Shown here: positions 1 to 6,557 of the stretch, piece by piece
Layout of the letters: each line of letters starts with the position of its first letter
Numbering within the stretch: the stretch's first letter is position 1
DNA from: an uncultured Enterobacteriaceae bacterium
GTDB lineage: Bacteria; Pseudomonadota; Gammaproteobacteria; Enterobacterales; Enterobacteriaceae
NCBI GenBank assembly: GCA_947631255.1
Contig: CANRKT010000017.1
Location: forward strand, 1 to 52,699
Reading direction: 5' to 3'
DNA: 52,699 nucleotides
Position numbers and translations under genes: made by a program
Notes under the pieces: generated by a model
Database searches by the model: none
Seen by the model: only the letters and a program-made list of their open reading frames with translations
Told to the model about the DNA's origin: nothing

Positions 1-45
1 CTCATAATCGCTTGGTCGCCCGTTCAAGTCGGGCAGGGGCCACCA
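1..45 (+). tRNA. ileX: tRNA-Ile2 (anticodon CAU), 3' part only
   Basis: The window opens inside a tRNA gene. The anticodon CAT is at 3-5, followed by the variable loop, the T arm (GCCCG / TTCAAGT / CGGGC, 18-34) and the acceptor strand GGGGCC-A with an encoded CCA at 43-45. The 3' half matches the known enterobacterial tRNA that reads AUA after lysidine modification of its CAU anticodon (ileX/ileY type): same anticodon stem side, TTCAAGT loop and GGGGCCACCA end. It is not the elongator or initiator methionine tRNA, whose acceptor ends differ. The 5' half lies before the window. It is a plausible integration site for the remnants that follow. Confidence 0.85.
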
Positions 46-53
46 AATAAAAC

Positions 54-90
54 AAGGGCTTACGCTAAAAACGTGAGCCCTTAATTTTTT
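54..90 (+). terminator. Rho-independent terminator after tRNA-Ile2
   Basis: An 11-bp stem (AAGGGCTTACG at 54-64, CGTGAGCCCTT at 72-82, one G-T wobble) with a 7-base loop is followed by AATTTTTT. It starts 9 bases past the tRNA CCA end, as expected for the tRNA transcript. Confidence 0.85.
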
Positions 91-243
91 CCAGGATACC
101 GCAAGGAAGTATTAGCGAGTACTCTGATAGACAGCGCTACGGGACTGCATCTGCATCGAAGGTCAAGTTGTGGATACCTTGCGTCCCCCACCTGCAGTTT
201 CCAACTGAAAGCCGGATACTTACCTGTTGCCCCGTATAAAGTT

Positions 244-358
244 TCAAGCCTCATTTGATCCACACAAAAGGCTTGATATCGCCCATTTCTTCAACTGCAG
301 CATAAAACTTAATTTGGGGTTCATAGGCATCCCCATGGGTTTTCCTTACCCGCTATAT
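244..358 (-). other. Possible short gene or gene remnant downstream of the SDR gene
   Basis: After the stop codon of the dehydrogenase gene there are two readings. One frame has ATG at 334-336 with an AAGGA six bases upstream and gives 30 codons ending at 244. Another frame has no start codon but reads like a protein tail (THGDAYEPQIKF, later MGDIKPFVWIK, stop at 251-253). The second looks more like real coding sequence, so this may be the decayed 3' end of a further operon gene. I recognise no family. The rest of 91-243 holds nothing I can support. Confidence 0.25.
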
Positions 359-1060
359 TTACCATTTTTCGTGGTAAGGGCGGACCTCTGACAGAAAGGT
401 CCAGGCGTCTTTAGGTTGATGGGCCAAATGAAACACTTCTGCTGCGATGCTCTTGGGCTGTATGAAAAAATCATCCGCTGCTTCGCTAAACATCTTGCGC
501 GCCCAGGGCACGTTAATCACAGCGTCAATTACCAGATAAGCCACGTGTATCCCCTTGGGACCCAGGTCCCTGGCCAACGACTCGGCGAGGATGCGTTGCG
601 CTGCCTTGGTAGGCGCAAAGCCGGCAAAGTTGGGTTTGCCGCGCAGTGCTGAGGTGTTGCCAGTGACAATGATAGCCCCCTCACCAGCCTCTATCATCGC
701 CGGGCTAACCATCTGCGCCAGGTGCAGCAGCGCCATCGTATTGATCTCGAAGTTTTTTTGCAGCACGGCAGGGTCGATCTCTTGAAAGGGTGAAAAAGAG
801 CCGCCGACCGCATTGTGCACCACAACTTGAGGTGCGCCGATGTCGTCGATAACCTGTTTGAGCGCCTGGGCATCAGTCACATCACAAGGCATGGCAAAGG
901 CGCCAGGCACCGCGGCCTCAAGCTCGGCAAGGCGGTCAGCATCACGTGCGATCATCGCCACACGATAGCCACCCTCGGCGAAACGATGGACCAGCGATGT
1001 ACCTACGCCTGGGCCAACGCCGGTGATCAGCGCCATAGGTTGTTTGGAAGAGTTGTTCAT
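359..1060 (-). CDS. Short-chain dehydrogenase/reductase family protein, active-site Tyr replaced by Phe
   Basis: A 233-residue Rossmann-fold SDR protein. The N-terminal nucleotide-binding motif reads TGVGPGVG, followed by the DVTD adenine-pocket motif, the NAVGG motif in the place of NNAG, and the catalytic-region serine in VTGNTSALRG. The usual YxxxK pair is FAPTK: the lysine is kept but the catalytic tyrosine is phenylalanine. I recall SDR subgroups with phenylalanine here, so this may be a natural variant with an altered or absent redox activity. I chose the ATG at 1060 because TAGGAG lies 10 bases upstream; an upstream in-frame ATG at 1081 has no better site. It is the last clear gene of an operon with the methyltransferase (gap 24 bases). 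The substrate is unknown. Confidence 0.8.
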   Translation of the reverse strand: MNNSSKQPMALITGVGPGVGTSLVHRFAEGGYRVAMIARDADRLAELEAAVPGAFAMPCDVTDAQALKQVIDDIGAPQVVVHNAVGGSFSPFQEIDPAVLQKNFEINTMALLHLAQMVSPAMIEAGEGAIIVTGNTSALRGKPNFAGFAPTKAAQRILAESLARDLGPKGIHVAYLVIDAVINVPWARKMFSEAADDFFIQPKSIAAEVFHLAHQPKDAWTFLSEVRPYHEKW

Positions 1061-1084
1061 GCGTTTTGTACTCCTATCCATGAT

Positions 1085-1840
1085 TTAGTTGCTTGTGGAA
1101 TCTAAGGGTTTGCGAAATTTCAGCGTCATCCGATCGGTTTCACCAATTGCTTTGTATTTGTCTTCGTCACCTGAACGCAGGGAAGGAGGTAGGGACCAGA
1201 TCCCGTTCGGATGATCCGTGCTGTCTAACGGGTTCGCGTTGATCTCGCTGGATGCTTCGAACAAAAATCCGGCGCGCTGGGCGACCTCCTTGACGTAGGC
1301 TTCCGTGACATAACCGCTTGTGCGCATGCTCTGCATATCAGCGTCGGGCCGGGCACGGTGCTCCACGATACCGAGGACACCACCCGGTTTCAGCGCCTGG
1401 AAAAACGCGGCGAAATACTCATCCTCCTGACCCGCCATAATCCAGTTGTGTACATTACGAAACGTCAGCGCAAGATCCACCGTCCCCGCGGGTGCAACGC
1501 TGATTTCCTTGGGCGGATTGATATGGCGCACTGTGACCTTGCCGAAAATCTCCGGCTCACGCACCACACGGTTTTCATACATTTCGAGCACCTTGGGCAT
1601 GTACGACATGAGCCCATCAGGGGAAAAATGAGCAACGTACAGGCGTCCATGATCGGCAAGATAGGGAGCCAAGATTTCTGTATACCACCCCAAAGCAGGA
1701 AGGATTTCGAGCACGGTCATCTCGGGTTCCAATCCGAAAAAATTCAACGTCTCGACTGGGTGACGTGCATCGTTGCGGGCAATATTCTGCGCGCTTCTAT
1801 GTTTTCCTGTGACGAGGGCTTCAAGCGTTGTATCTGTCAT
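1085..1840 (-). CDS. Predicted class I SAM-dependent methyltransferase (COG4798 type)
   Basis: A 251-residue soluble protein without a signal peptide. It resembles the COG4798 group of predicted methyltransferases: an ARHPVETLNFFGL segment near residues 25-37, then a glycine-poor motif I (VLEILPALGWYTEIL, about 44-58), a motif II acidic region (RLYVAH), and a strand-loop motif VDLALTFRNVHNW near 120-132. The late KPGGVLGIVEHRA segment is the usual motif preceding the final strands. The substrate is unknown. An AGGAG lies 8 bases before the ATG. It sits between the small gene at 1951-2148 and the SDR gene on the same strand, probably in one operon controlled by the divergent MarR-type protein. 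Its base composition is richer in G+C than the DNA after 2850. Confidence 0.8.
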   Translation of the reverse strand: MTDTTLEALVTGKHRSAQNIARNDARHPVETLNFFGLEPEMTVLEILPALGWYTEILAPYLADHGRLYVAHFSPDGLMSYMPKVLEMYENRVVREPEIFGKVTVRHINPPKEISVAPAGTVDLALTFRNVHNWIMAGQEDEYFAAFFQALKPGGVLGIVEHRARPDADMQSMRTSGYVTEAYVKEVAQRAGFLFEASSEINANPLDSTDHPNGIWSLPPSLRSGDEDKYKAIGETDRMTLKFRKPLDSTSN

Positions 1841-1864
1841 CTCTATATCTCCTGAAGAAAAGTG

Positions 1865-1898
1865 ACGGGTAACCCGTTGTTTACTAGTGGTTCCACTA
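1865..1898. promoter_or_regulatory. Two adjacent inverted repeats upstream of the methyltransferase gene
   Basis: The first is ACGGG-TAA-CCCGT at 1865-1877, the second TAGTGG-TT-CCACTA at 1885-1898; both have perfect arms. They lie in the 110-base gap between the 65-codon gene and the methyltransferase start. They could be operators for a promoter inside the operon, or mRNA hairpins. No T tract follows, so a terminator is unlikely. Confidence 0.4.
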
Positions 1899-1950
1899 CG
1901 GCCGATCTGAAAATCATCAAGTCAAGGATCTACAGTCCTTCTCCTGTAAC

Positions 1951-2148
1951 TCATTTTTCGGTCTTCCCCTTAGATGTGTTCAATATGGCGTGGACGTGTG
2001 CATCTGCGCCGGATCCGGGACGCAGCCTTATCTTGTCGCGTGGAATGACCAGACCGGTCTTCGGATCGACAAAAGCGAGGCGTAATTCGTTGTCGGTATC
2101 ACGATAGACAACGTCGATGATCGGCGAGCCATAGCCCGAGGTATCCAT
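1951..2148 (-). CDS. Small conserved-looking protein of unknown function (65 aa)
   Basis: A 65-residue hydrophilic ORF beginning MDTSGYGSPIID, with no membrane segment or signal peptide. An AAGAAGG ribosome-binding site lies about 9 bases before the ATG at 2148. It is the first gene of the leftward operon and its start faces the MarR gene across the inverted repeats at 2173-2199. The segment VDPKTGLVIPRDKIRL looks like a compact beta-rich fold, but I do not recognise the family. The position and ribosome-binding site make it more likely real than a chance ORF. Confidence 0.5.
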   Translation of the reverse strand: MDTSGYGSPIIDVVYRDTDNELRLAFVDPKTGLVIPRDKIRLRPGSGADAHVHAILNTSKGKTEK

Positions 2149-2172
2149 CAGCCACGCCTTCTTTTAAAATGA

Positions 2173-2199
2173 TTGCATGTGCAACAGTTGTAGGTACAA
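2173..2199. promoter_or_regulatory. Tandem MarR-type operators in the divergent promoter
   Basis: Two 12-bp inverted repeats lie 15 bp apart, centre to centre: TTGCA-TG-TGCAA at 2173-2184 and TTGTA-GG-TACAA at 2188-2199, with the shared pattern TTGYA-N2-TRCAA. They fill most of the short gap between the leftward 65-codon gene (start 2148) and the MarR-type gene (start 2208). MarR-family proteins commonly bind such short palindromes in divergent promoters, so autorepression with co-control of the leftward operon is the likely arrangement. Confidence 0.6.
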
Positions 2200-2207
2200 T
2201 ATATTAC

Positions 2208-2663
2208 ATGAAGAACTCAATCAAGCCGCCAGGATGCACCAACCTGAAACTTCGGCAGCTCACGCGCATGGTGACGCGTCATTACGATGGCTATATCGCT
2301 AAGACGGGACTCAAGAACACGCAATACGCATTGCTGTCGCACGTCGTCCGACTGGGGCCTATTCAACCGGTCGATCTGGCCAGACTCATGCGGATGGATG
2401 CGTCGACTTTGACGCGCAACCTGCAACCGCTGGCTACACAGGGGTTGTTGGAGATTGGCGCAGGTAAGGATGCACGCAGCCGCCTGGTCGAGGCGACCGA
2501 GGCGGGGCACACGAAACAAGCCGAAGGACAGCGTGCATGGAAAATGGCACAAACGTCACTCAACGAACGGTTGGGCCTGGAGCGGGTCGCCGCGTTGCAC
2601 GATCTGCTTGATGCCTGTATCGAATCCCTCGATAGCCATCCCGACGAACCATCGGGTAAGTGA
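2208..2663 (+). CDS. MarR-family transcriptional regulator
   Basis: A 151-residue winged-helix regulator. The helix-turn-helix spans roughly residues 55-80 (PVDLARLMRMDASTLTRNL), followed by the wing with GKDARSRLVEATEAG, the typical MarR D-x-R-S motif. Flanking helices would form the dimer interface. I chose the ATG at 2208 (protein MKNSIKPP...) over an in-frame ATG at 2169 because the upstream reading crosses the palindromes at 2173-2199. No strong Shine-Dalgarno site is visible, so the transcript may be leaderless or nearly so. Ligands of MarR proteins are often phenolic or oxidant compounds, but nothing in the sequence tells which applies. It probably represses the leftward 65-aa/methyltransferase/SDR genes. 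Confidence 0.88.
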   Translation: MKNSIKPPGCTNLKLRQLTRMVTRHYDGYIAKTGLKNTQYALLSHVVRLGPIQPVDLARLMRMDASTLTRNLQPLATQGLLEIGAGKDARSRLVEATEAGHTKQAEGQRAWKMAQTSLNERLGLERVAALHDLLDACIESLDSHPDEPSGK

Positions 2664-2818
2664 TCGCTACCTGCGTCACTTTTGACGGATGACTGAATGA
2701 CACAGAAATTGTTTGACCTTTGCGTCTCGGCTCCCTGAATTTAAAGCGTCGTGTGCTCATGGCCCCACAGACCCGCATGCGCGCGGCTCAGCCGGTGGTG
2801 CAACCCGCTTACTGTATG

Positions 2819-2846
2819 ACACATCCTGATAATTATCAGGATGTGT
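2819..2846. repeat. Perfect 28-bp palindrome
   Basis: ACACATCCTGATAA at 2819-2832 is followed directly by its exact reverse complement at 2833-2846, with no spacer. A looser one, ACCTCCGAT-TT-ATCGAAGGT (one mismatch), lies at 2869-2888. It is in the non-coding stretch 2664-3110, near where base composition changes from GC-rich to AT-rich. It has no T tract. It could be a protein-binding site, a recombination end or a cruciform. I see no gene between 2664 and about 2990. Confidence 0.6.
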
Positions 2847-2989
2847 GCGCAAAACAGAAAGAGGAAGACCTCCGATTTATCGAAGGTGTGATACAACTCA
2901 TAGGCGACCGCAATATTATCTACAGAATGATTCATATCTATTTTGAAAATATATTCAAACAAAAAAAACAGCACACAGCCAAATAACTA

Positions 2990-3114
2990 AAGCACAAATC
3001 TACCGCGCCGTTGCCAGTTCAACCGCGATAGAAACCGGTGTATCCGTACAAAAAATTGAGCAGCAACTGAAACAAAATAAGGCACAGGCGAAAGCCGTCG
3101 GCCTCGCCCGTTAA
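2990..3114 (+). pseudogene. Unidentified protein tail, probably a gene remnant
   Basis: An open frame with no good start reads like a genuine protein C-terminus (YRAVASSTAIETG, then VQKIEQQLKQNKAQAKAVG) and stops at 3112-3114. It ends tail to tail with the Fic remnant on the other strand, overlapping it by a few bases. The charged, Gln/Lys/Ala-rich helix is unlike the AT-rich DNA just before it. I do not recognise the family; a small accessory protein from the lost island is the simplest reading. Confidence 0.3.
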
Positions 3115-3390
3115 TCTGACAAGATATCACTCACCAATTGCATCATGGGGCTATAGTTCCCTGAGATCCCCGCCTGTATTGCCTTGAAGTAAAATGCCTT
3201 GTGCTCATTCCATAAGCTGTAATCCAGTAATCCCTTCCCTGCCAGAACGGCCAACATATCGCAAAGCAATCTCGACAGACGCTCGTTACCTTCTCTGAAT
3301 GGGTGGGATTAAAATAAACTCCACGTGAGATTCAGCCAGATAACTCACCAGCTCCGGGCGAGTCAGGGATTTCAGTTCACCAGTTTCATC
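3111..3390 (-). pseudogene. Fic/DOC-family protein, C-terminal fragment with frameshift
   Basis: The Fic signature is visible as HPFREGNERLSR (canonical HxFx[D/E]GNGRxxR, here with Glu for the second Gly), followed by a helical tail ending SPMMQLVSDILSD. Upstream, the fragment GELKSLTRPELVSYLAES reads in a different frame and joins it if one C is removed from a CCC run near 3303-3308, which would give ...FILI-HPFREGN. The N-terminal half of the usual 250-370 residue protein is absent; an in-frame TGA at 3391-3393 separates it from the integrase remnant. Fic proteins transfer AMP or similar groups to target proteins; this copy cannot be functional. Confidence 0.75.
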
Positions 3391-3401
3391 TCAGGCCAGA
3401 T

Positions 3402-3576
3402 ACCTAACTGAATGAATCTCTCTTCCCTCTCTCAACCTAGTAACGGAAATAAAAAACCTTGCTGCCAGACGGCTGAACTTTGACGACAAGACTTCAGTGC
3501 GGTTGCTCCACACGTAGTACGACCTGCTTTTTGTCTTCAATCCACGTATAGCAGTCTCGGTAAGATTAGTGGCCAT
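3402..3576 (-). pseudogene. P4-type tyrosine recombinase (integrase), N-terminal remnant
   Basis: The reading from ATG at 3576 begins MATNLTETAIRGLKTKSRSY, which is the arm-type DNA-binding (DUF4102) start of P4-like integrases. About 30 codons in, the homology continues in another frame as VKVQPSGSKVFYFRY, matching the typical strand of that domain, and then meets a stop. One missing base near the TTGTCGTC stretch (about 3480-3490) explains the shift. Nothing of the catalytic domain remains. With the tRNA gene at 1-45 it marks a former genomic island. Confidence 0.75.
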
Positions 3577-3675
3577 GAGATTACCTTTCTAAAGATAAGT
3601 GTTACTCCCTCAAATTAATAGGCGATAGAGAATTGACTTTAATTGGGCAAGGTTCTTTAGCAAATACTCATGACC

Positions 3676-4000
3676 TATCGCTTATTCCCCGGCGCTGGCA
3701 ACGCCTTTTATTTTGAGGCTCAAGTCAAAGTAAAATTCAATCCATTTAATTATCAACAAATGGCAGGGCTAACAAATGACTATAATGATCGTCATTGGAG
3801 TTTTGTTTTCATTACATGGAATGAAATTAATGATTCAGAATATACGAGTACATCTGGTTCCGTAAGAAAATCAGGAGGAAAGTTATACCTATGAATATAG
3901 CTTTGATGGGACCAACTTCACTGAAATTCCAGTCAAATTAGATGCCGTAATTCTTTCAGACGAATATGTACTGCAAAGTTATGAGTTACGAAATGCATGA
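3676..4000 (+). pseudogene. GH43 beta-xylosidase, degenerate C-terminal fragment
   Basis: Pieces in different frames match the C-terminal beta-sandwich of the intact xylosidase at 4926-6545. SLIPRRWQR (3676-) is followed after a shift by FEAQVKVKFNPFNYQQMAGL and DRHWSFVFITWNE (intact copy: FRAETRMEFAPENFQQSAGL, NWSYCFVDAEE). After another shift comes YEYSFDGTNFTEIPVKLDA and SDEYV (intact: YSYSFDGEHWQSVPIEYAA, SDDYV), stopping at 3998-4000. It is oriented opposite to the intact gene. At least two frameshifts and loss of the catalytic domain make it a relic of a second, diverged xylosidase gene. Confidence 0.75.
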
Positions 4001-4120
4001 GACGGGAAATGGCCAACAGAGCACTTATCAAATCACTGTATCATCTTGTCACTCGGATTCTGCTCTGACTGGGTAAATCTCGCCATATGTGAGCCATTCG
4101 TTTGATTTTTCAGCGTAAAA

Positions 4121-4137
4121 AAGGTACTTTTTACCTT
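4121..4137. promoter_or_regulatory. 6-5-6 inverted repeat before the IclR-family gene
   Basis: AAGGTA-CTTTT-TACCTT has perfect arms and lies 25 bp before the xynR start codon. It is flanked by two copies of CAGCGTAAA (4111-4119 and 4142-4150). The 17-bp layout equals that of the repeat upstream of yagE (11158-11174), although the arm sequence differs. It is a candidate autoregulatory site. Confidence 0.4.
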
Positions 4138-4162
4138 ATTCCAGCGTAAATGGTCGTGTATC

Positions 4163-4951
4163 ATGCCTATTATTCAATCTGTTGAACGTGCGTTGACAAT
4201 CCTTGATCTGTTTAACGAACAGGTAACGGAGCTCAAGCTCACTGACATTAGTAAACAAATGGGCTTGAGTAAAAGTACTCTCCATTCGCTACTCAAAACT
4301 CTTCAGTTACACGGCTATATCGATCAAAACCCGGAAAATGATAAATATCGCCTGGGTATGAAGCTGGTTGAACGTGGTCATCTTGTAGTGAACACTATGG
4401 ATATTCGCCAGAAGGCAAAGAAGTGGCTGATAGAACTCTCACAACGAACAGGACAAACAACCCATCTCGGTATTCTCGATGGATATGAAGGCGTATATAT
4501 CGAGAAAATTGAAGGCAAACTTGCCGCGATTGCTTACTCGCGTATCGGCCGCCGTTTGCCAGTACATGCCACCGCGATCGGTAAGGTGTTGATAGCATGG
4601 CTCGATGACGCAGAGTGCAATATGCTGCTGGAAGATTATCACTATACGGCTTTCACTCCAGCGACTCTCACTACCCGCGAAGCGTTACTGACGGCACTGA
4701 AAAAAACACGCTTACAGGGTTATGCCCTGGATAATGAAGAAAATGAACAGGGTGTACGTTGCGTGGCGGTACCGGTACGGAACCATGAATCCCGCGTCAT
4801 TGCTGCGCTTAGTCTGTCGACACTCACCTCGCGCGTGGATGATGATGAATTTCGACACTATCGTTTATTACTGGAAAAGGCCGGACACCAGCTTTCAATC
4901 GCGCTAGGCTGCCCGGCTCATTCACTTACACCACTATCGGTTGATAACTGA
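4163..4951 (+). CDS. xynR: IclR-family regulator of xylonate catabolism, XynR (YagI) type
   Basis: A 262-residue IclR-family protein: an N-terminal winged helix (about 1-65, with KLTDISKQMGLSKSTLHSLL as the helix-turn-helix) and a C-terminal effector domain (LPVHATAIGKVLIAW and GVRCVAVPV motifs are typical). In E. coli, YagI/XynR is the xylonate-responsive repressor of the linked yagEFGH genes. The same five genes in the same order here make orthology or close paralogy very likely. The gene converges on yagH, and their 3' ends overlap by 26 bp. The Shine-Dalgarno site is weak, suggesting low expression. An inverted repeat at 4121-4137 may mediate autoregulation. Confidence 0.85.
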   Translation: MPIIQSVERALTILDLFNEQVTELKLTDISKQMGLSKSTLHSLLKTLQLHGYIDQNPENDKYRLGMKLVERGHLVVNTMDIRQKAKKWLIELSQRTGQTTHLGILDGYEGVYIEKIEGKLAAIAYSRIGRRLPVHATAIGKVLIAWLDDAECNMLLEDYHYTAFTPATLTTREALLTALKKTRLQGYALDNEENEQGVRCVAVPVRNHESRVIAALSLSTLTSRVDDDEFRHYRLLLEKAGHQLSIALGCPAHSLTPLSVDN

Positions 4952-6545
4952 AGTAGTCGAAATCAGCATAACATCCGTCACCACTGATATCTTCGCAATG
5001 TAGACCAACGAATGCACCGGTAAAGAACCCGCGGCCACCAACATAATCATCTGATAGTTTCCAGGCAGCATATTCTATAGGGACAGACTGCCAGTGTTCA
5101 CCGTCAAAAGAATAGCTATAGCGATAAATCAGATGATCAACATCAACACGCAGCCATACACTCTGTACATCGTCCGGTACCTGTATTGGTTGATCGTGCA
5201 ACGGCCATGAAGGAACATTGTGATCAAGCTGGATCACTTTGATAGTTCTGCCTCGCCCTTCTTCAGCATCGACAAAACAGTAGCTCCAGTTTTTAGTATT
5301 GTAATAGCACGTTAATCCAGCACTCTGCTGAAAGTTCTCTGGTGCAAACTCCATACGCGTTTCTGCACGAAAAGCGAAGTGCTGCCAACGCCGAGCAACG
5401 GTTGACTGGGTAAAAGTAGAATTAAGCGAATCATTGCCATAAAGGCGCAGAAAACCCGGTCGAACAGTCAATGATCCAAGTGTGTCGTCAAATGGGATGC
5501 GCAGGGTTTGTAATTCCATATCCAGCGTTTCCCCCGTGAAATCATCACACCAGTTAATATCCCGGACGCGCTGATCTTCAATAAGATCCGGGCCCGGTAT
5601 ACTGAGCTGCGCATGTTTTCCTCCCTCAACATATGGCCAACCATCACGCCAGATAATACGAGCAATGCCTGTTTCTCGTCCCAGAGAGCAGTAACCTCGT
5701 CCACCAGAGGCCAAAAGCGGTACGTGAGGTAAACGCTGTGGACGACTGGTGAGATAGGCCATGTACCATTCACCTGTATGTGTCTGTAGTAGCGAACCAT
5801 GGCCACTTTTTTGTAATGGATTTTCCGGCAGATGCCAACTGGTCATCAATATCGTATCCGGATGTAGCTCATAAGGCCCTTCGATATCCTTCGCTCGTAG
5901 TACGACTACCGCATGTTCATAGCTGGTTCCACCCTCGGCGACCATCAGGTAATACCAGCCTCCTTCACGATACAAGTGCGCCCCTTCGGTATAACGTAAC
6001 GCTGTTCCGGTAAATAGCGTTTTACGCTCCTTCGATAGTGTCTGCGATGCCGGGAAATACTCTTGCAAGACGATAGTACAGTGTGGGTCACCGTGATGAC
6101 GAGGCCCCCAAGGTCGATAGATATAGTATTTACGGCCGTCAGTATCATGAAATAGTGACGGATCAAATCCACCATTCCCCATAGGGATCGGGTCACTCCA
6201 TGGACCTTCAATCGATGGCGCAGTAACCAAATAATTACGACCATTTTTCCACGGAGAATCAACAATTTTCACATCGGTATAGAGCAACCAAAACAGCCCA
6301 TCAGAATAGCTCAGGCATGGTGCCCAGATTCCGCCTGAATCAGGATTACCTTTCATATCTAACATCGATATACGATCTAATGGTGTACTGACCAGCGACC
6401 AGTTTTTCAGATCTCGCGAGTGATAAATACGCACACCTGGAAACCACTCAAAAGTGGACGTCGCAATATAATAGTCTTCTCCCTTACGACACATTGATGG
6501 GTCTGGATTAAATCCAGTCAAAATCGGATTAGTAATGGTATACAT
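4926..6545 (-). CDS. yagH: GH43 beta-xylosidase (YagH/XynB type)
   Basis: A 539-residue cytoplasmic enzyme without signal peptide. The five-bladed propeller domain starts TNPILTGFNPDPSM, with the catalytic-base Asp in NPDPS; the second Asp is in GGFDPSLFHD and the acid Glu in YTEGAHLY. The C-terminal beta-sandwich (about 340-539) is the accessory domain of GH43 xylosidases. It would hydrolyse short beta-1,4-xylosides taken up by YagG to xylose or xylosyl acids. An AGAGGAAG site precedes the ATG. The gap to yagG is 12 bp, so it is the last gene of yagEFGH. The length agrees with E. coli YagH (536 aa). Confidence 0.9.
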   Translation of the reverse strand: MYTITNPILTGFNPDPSMCRKGEDYYIATSTFEWFPGVRIYHSRDLKNWSLVSTPLDRISMLDMKGNPDSGGIWAPCLSYSDGLFWLLYTDVKIVDSPWKNGRNYLVTAPSIEGPWSDPIPMGNGGFDPSLFHDTDGRKYYIYRPWGPRHHGDPHCTIVLQEYFPASQTLSKERKTLFTGTALRYTEGAHLYREGGWYYLMVAEGGTSYEHAVVVLRAKDIEGPYELHPDTILMTSWHLPENPLQKSGHGSLLQTHTGEWYMAYLTSRPQRLPHVPLLASGGRGYCSLGRETGIARIIWRDGWPYVEGGKHAQLSIPGPDLIEDQRVRDINWCDDFTGETLDMELQTLRIPFDDTLGSLTVRPGFLRLYGNDSLNSTFTQSTVARRWQHFAFRAETRMEFAPENFQQSAGLTCYYNTKNWSYCFVDAEEGRGRTIKVIQLDHNVPSWPLHDQPIQVPDDVQSVWLRVDVDHLIYRYSYSFDGEHWQSVPIEYAAWKLSDDYVGGRGFFTGAFVGLHCEDISGDGCYADFDYFSYQPIVV

Positions 6546-6557
6546 ATTGCTTCCTCT

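Noticed and set aside
81-263. 60-codon ORF on the minus strand next to the tRNA terminator
   Set aside because: It begins and ends in unexplained intergenic DNA, runs into the terminator T tract, has no family I recognise, and competes with more protein-like frames at 244-358.
2720-2986. 88-codon plus-strand ORF after the MarR gene
   Set aside because: It crosses the 28-bp palindrome and a composition boundary, and the translation shows no domain or coherent pattern.
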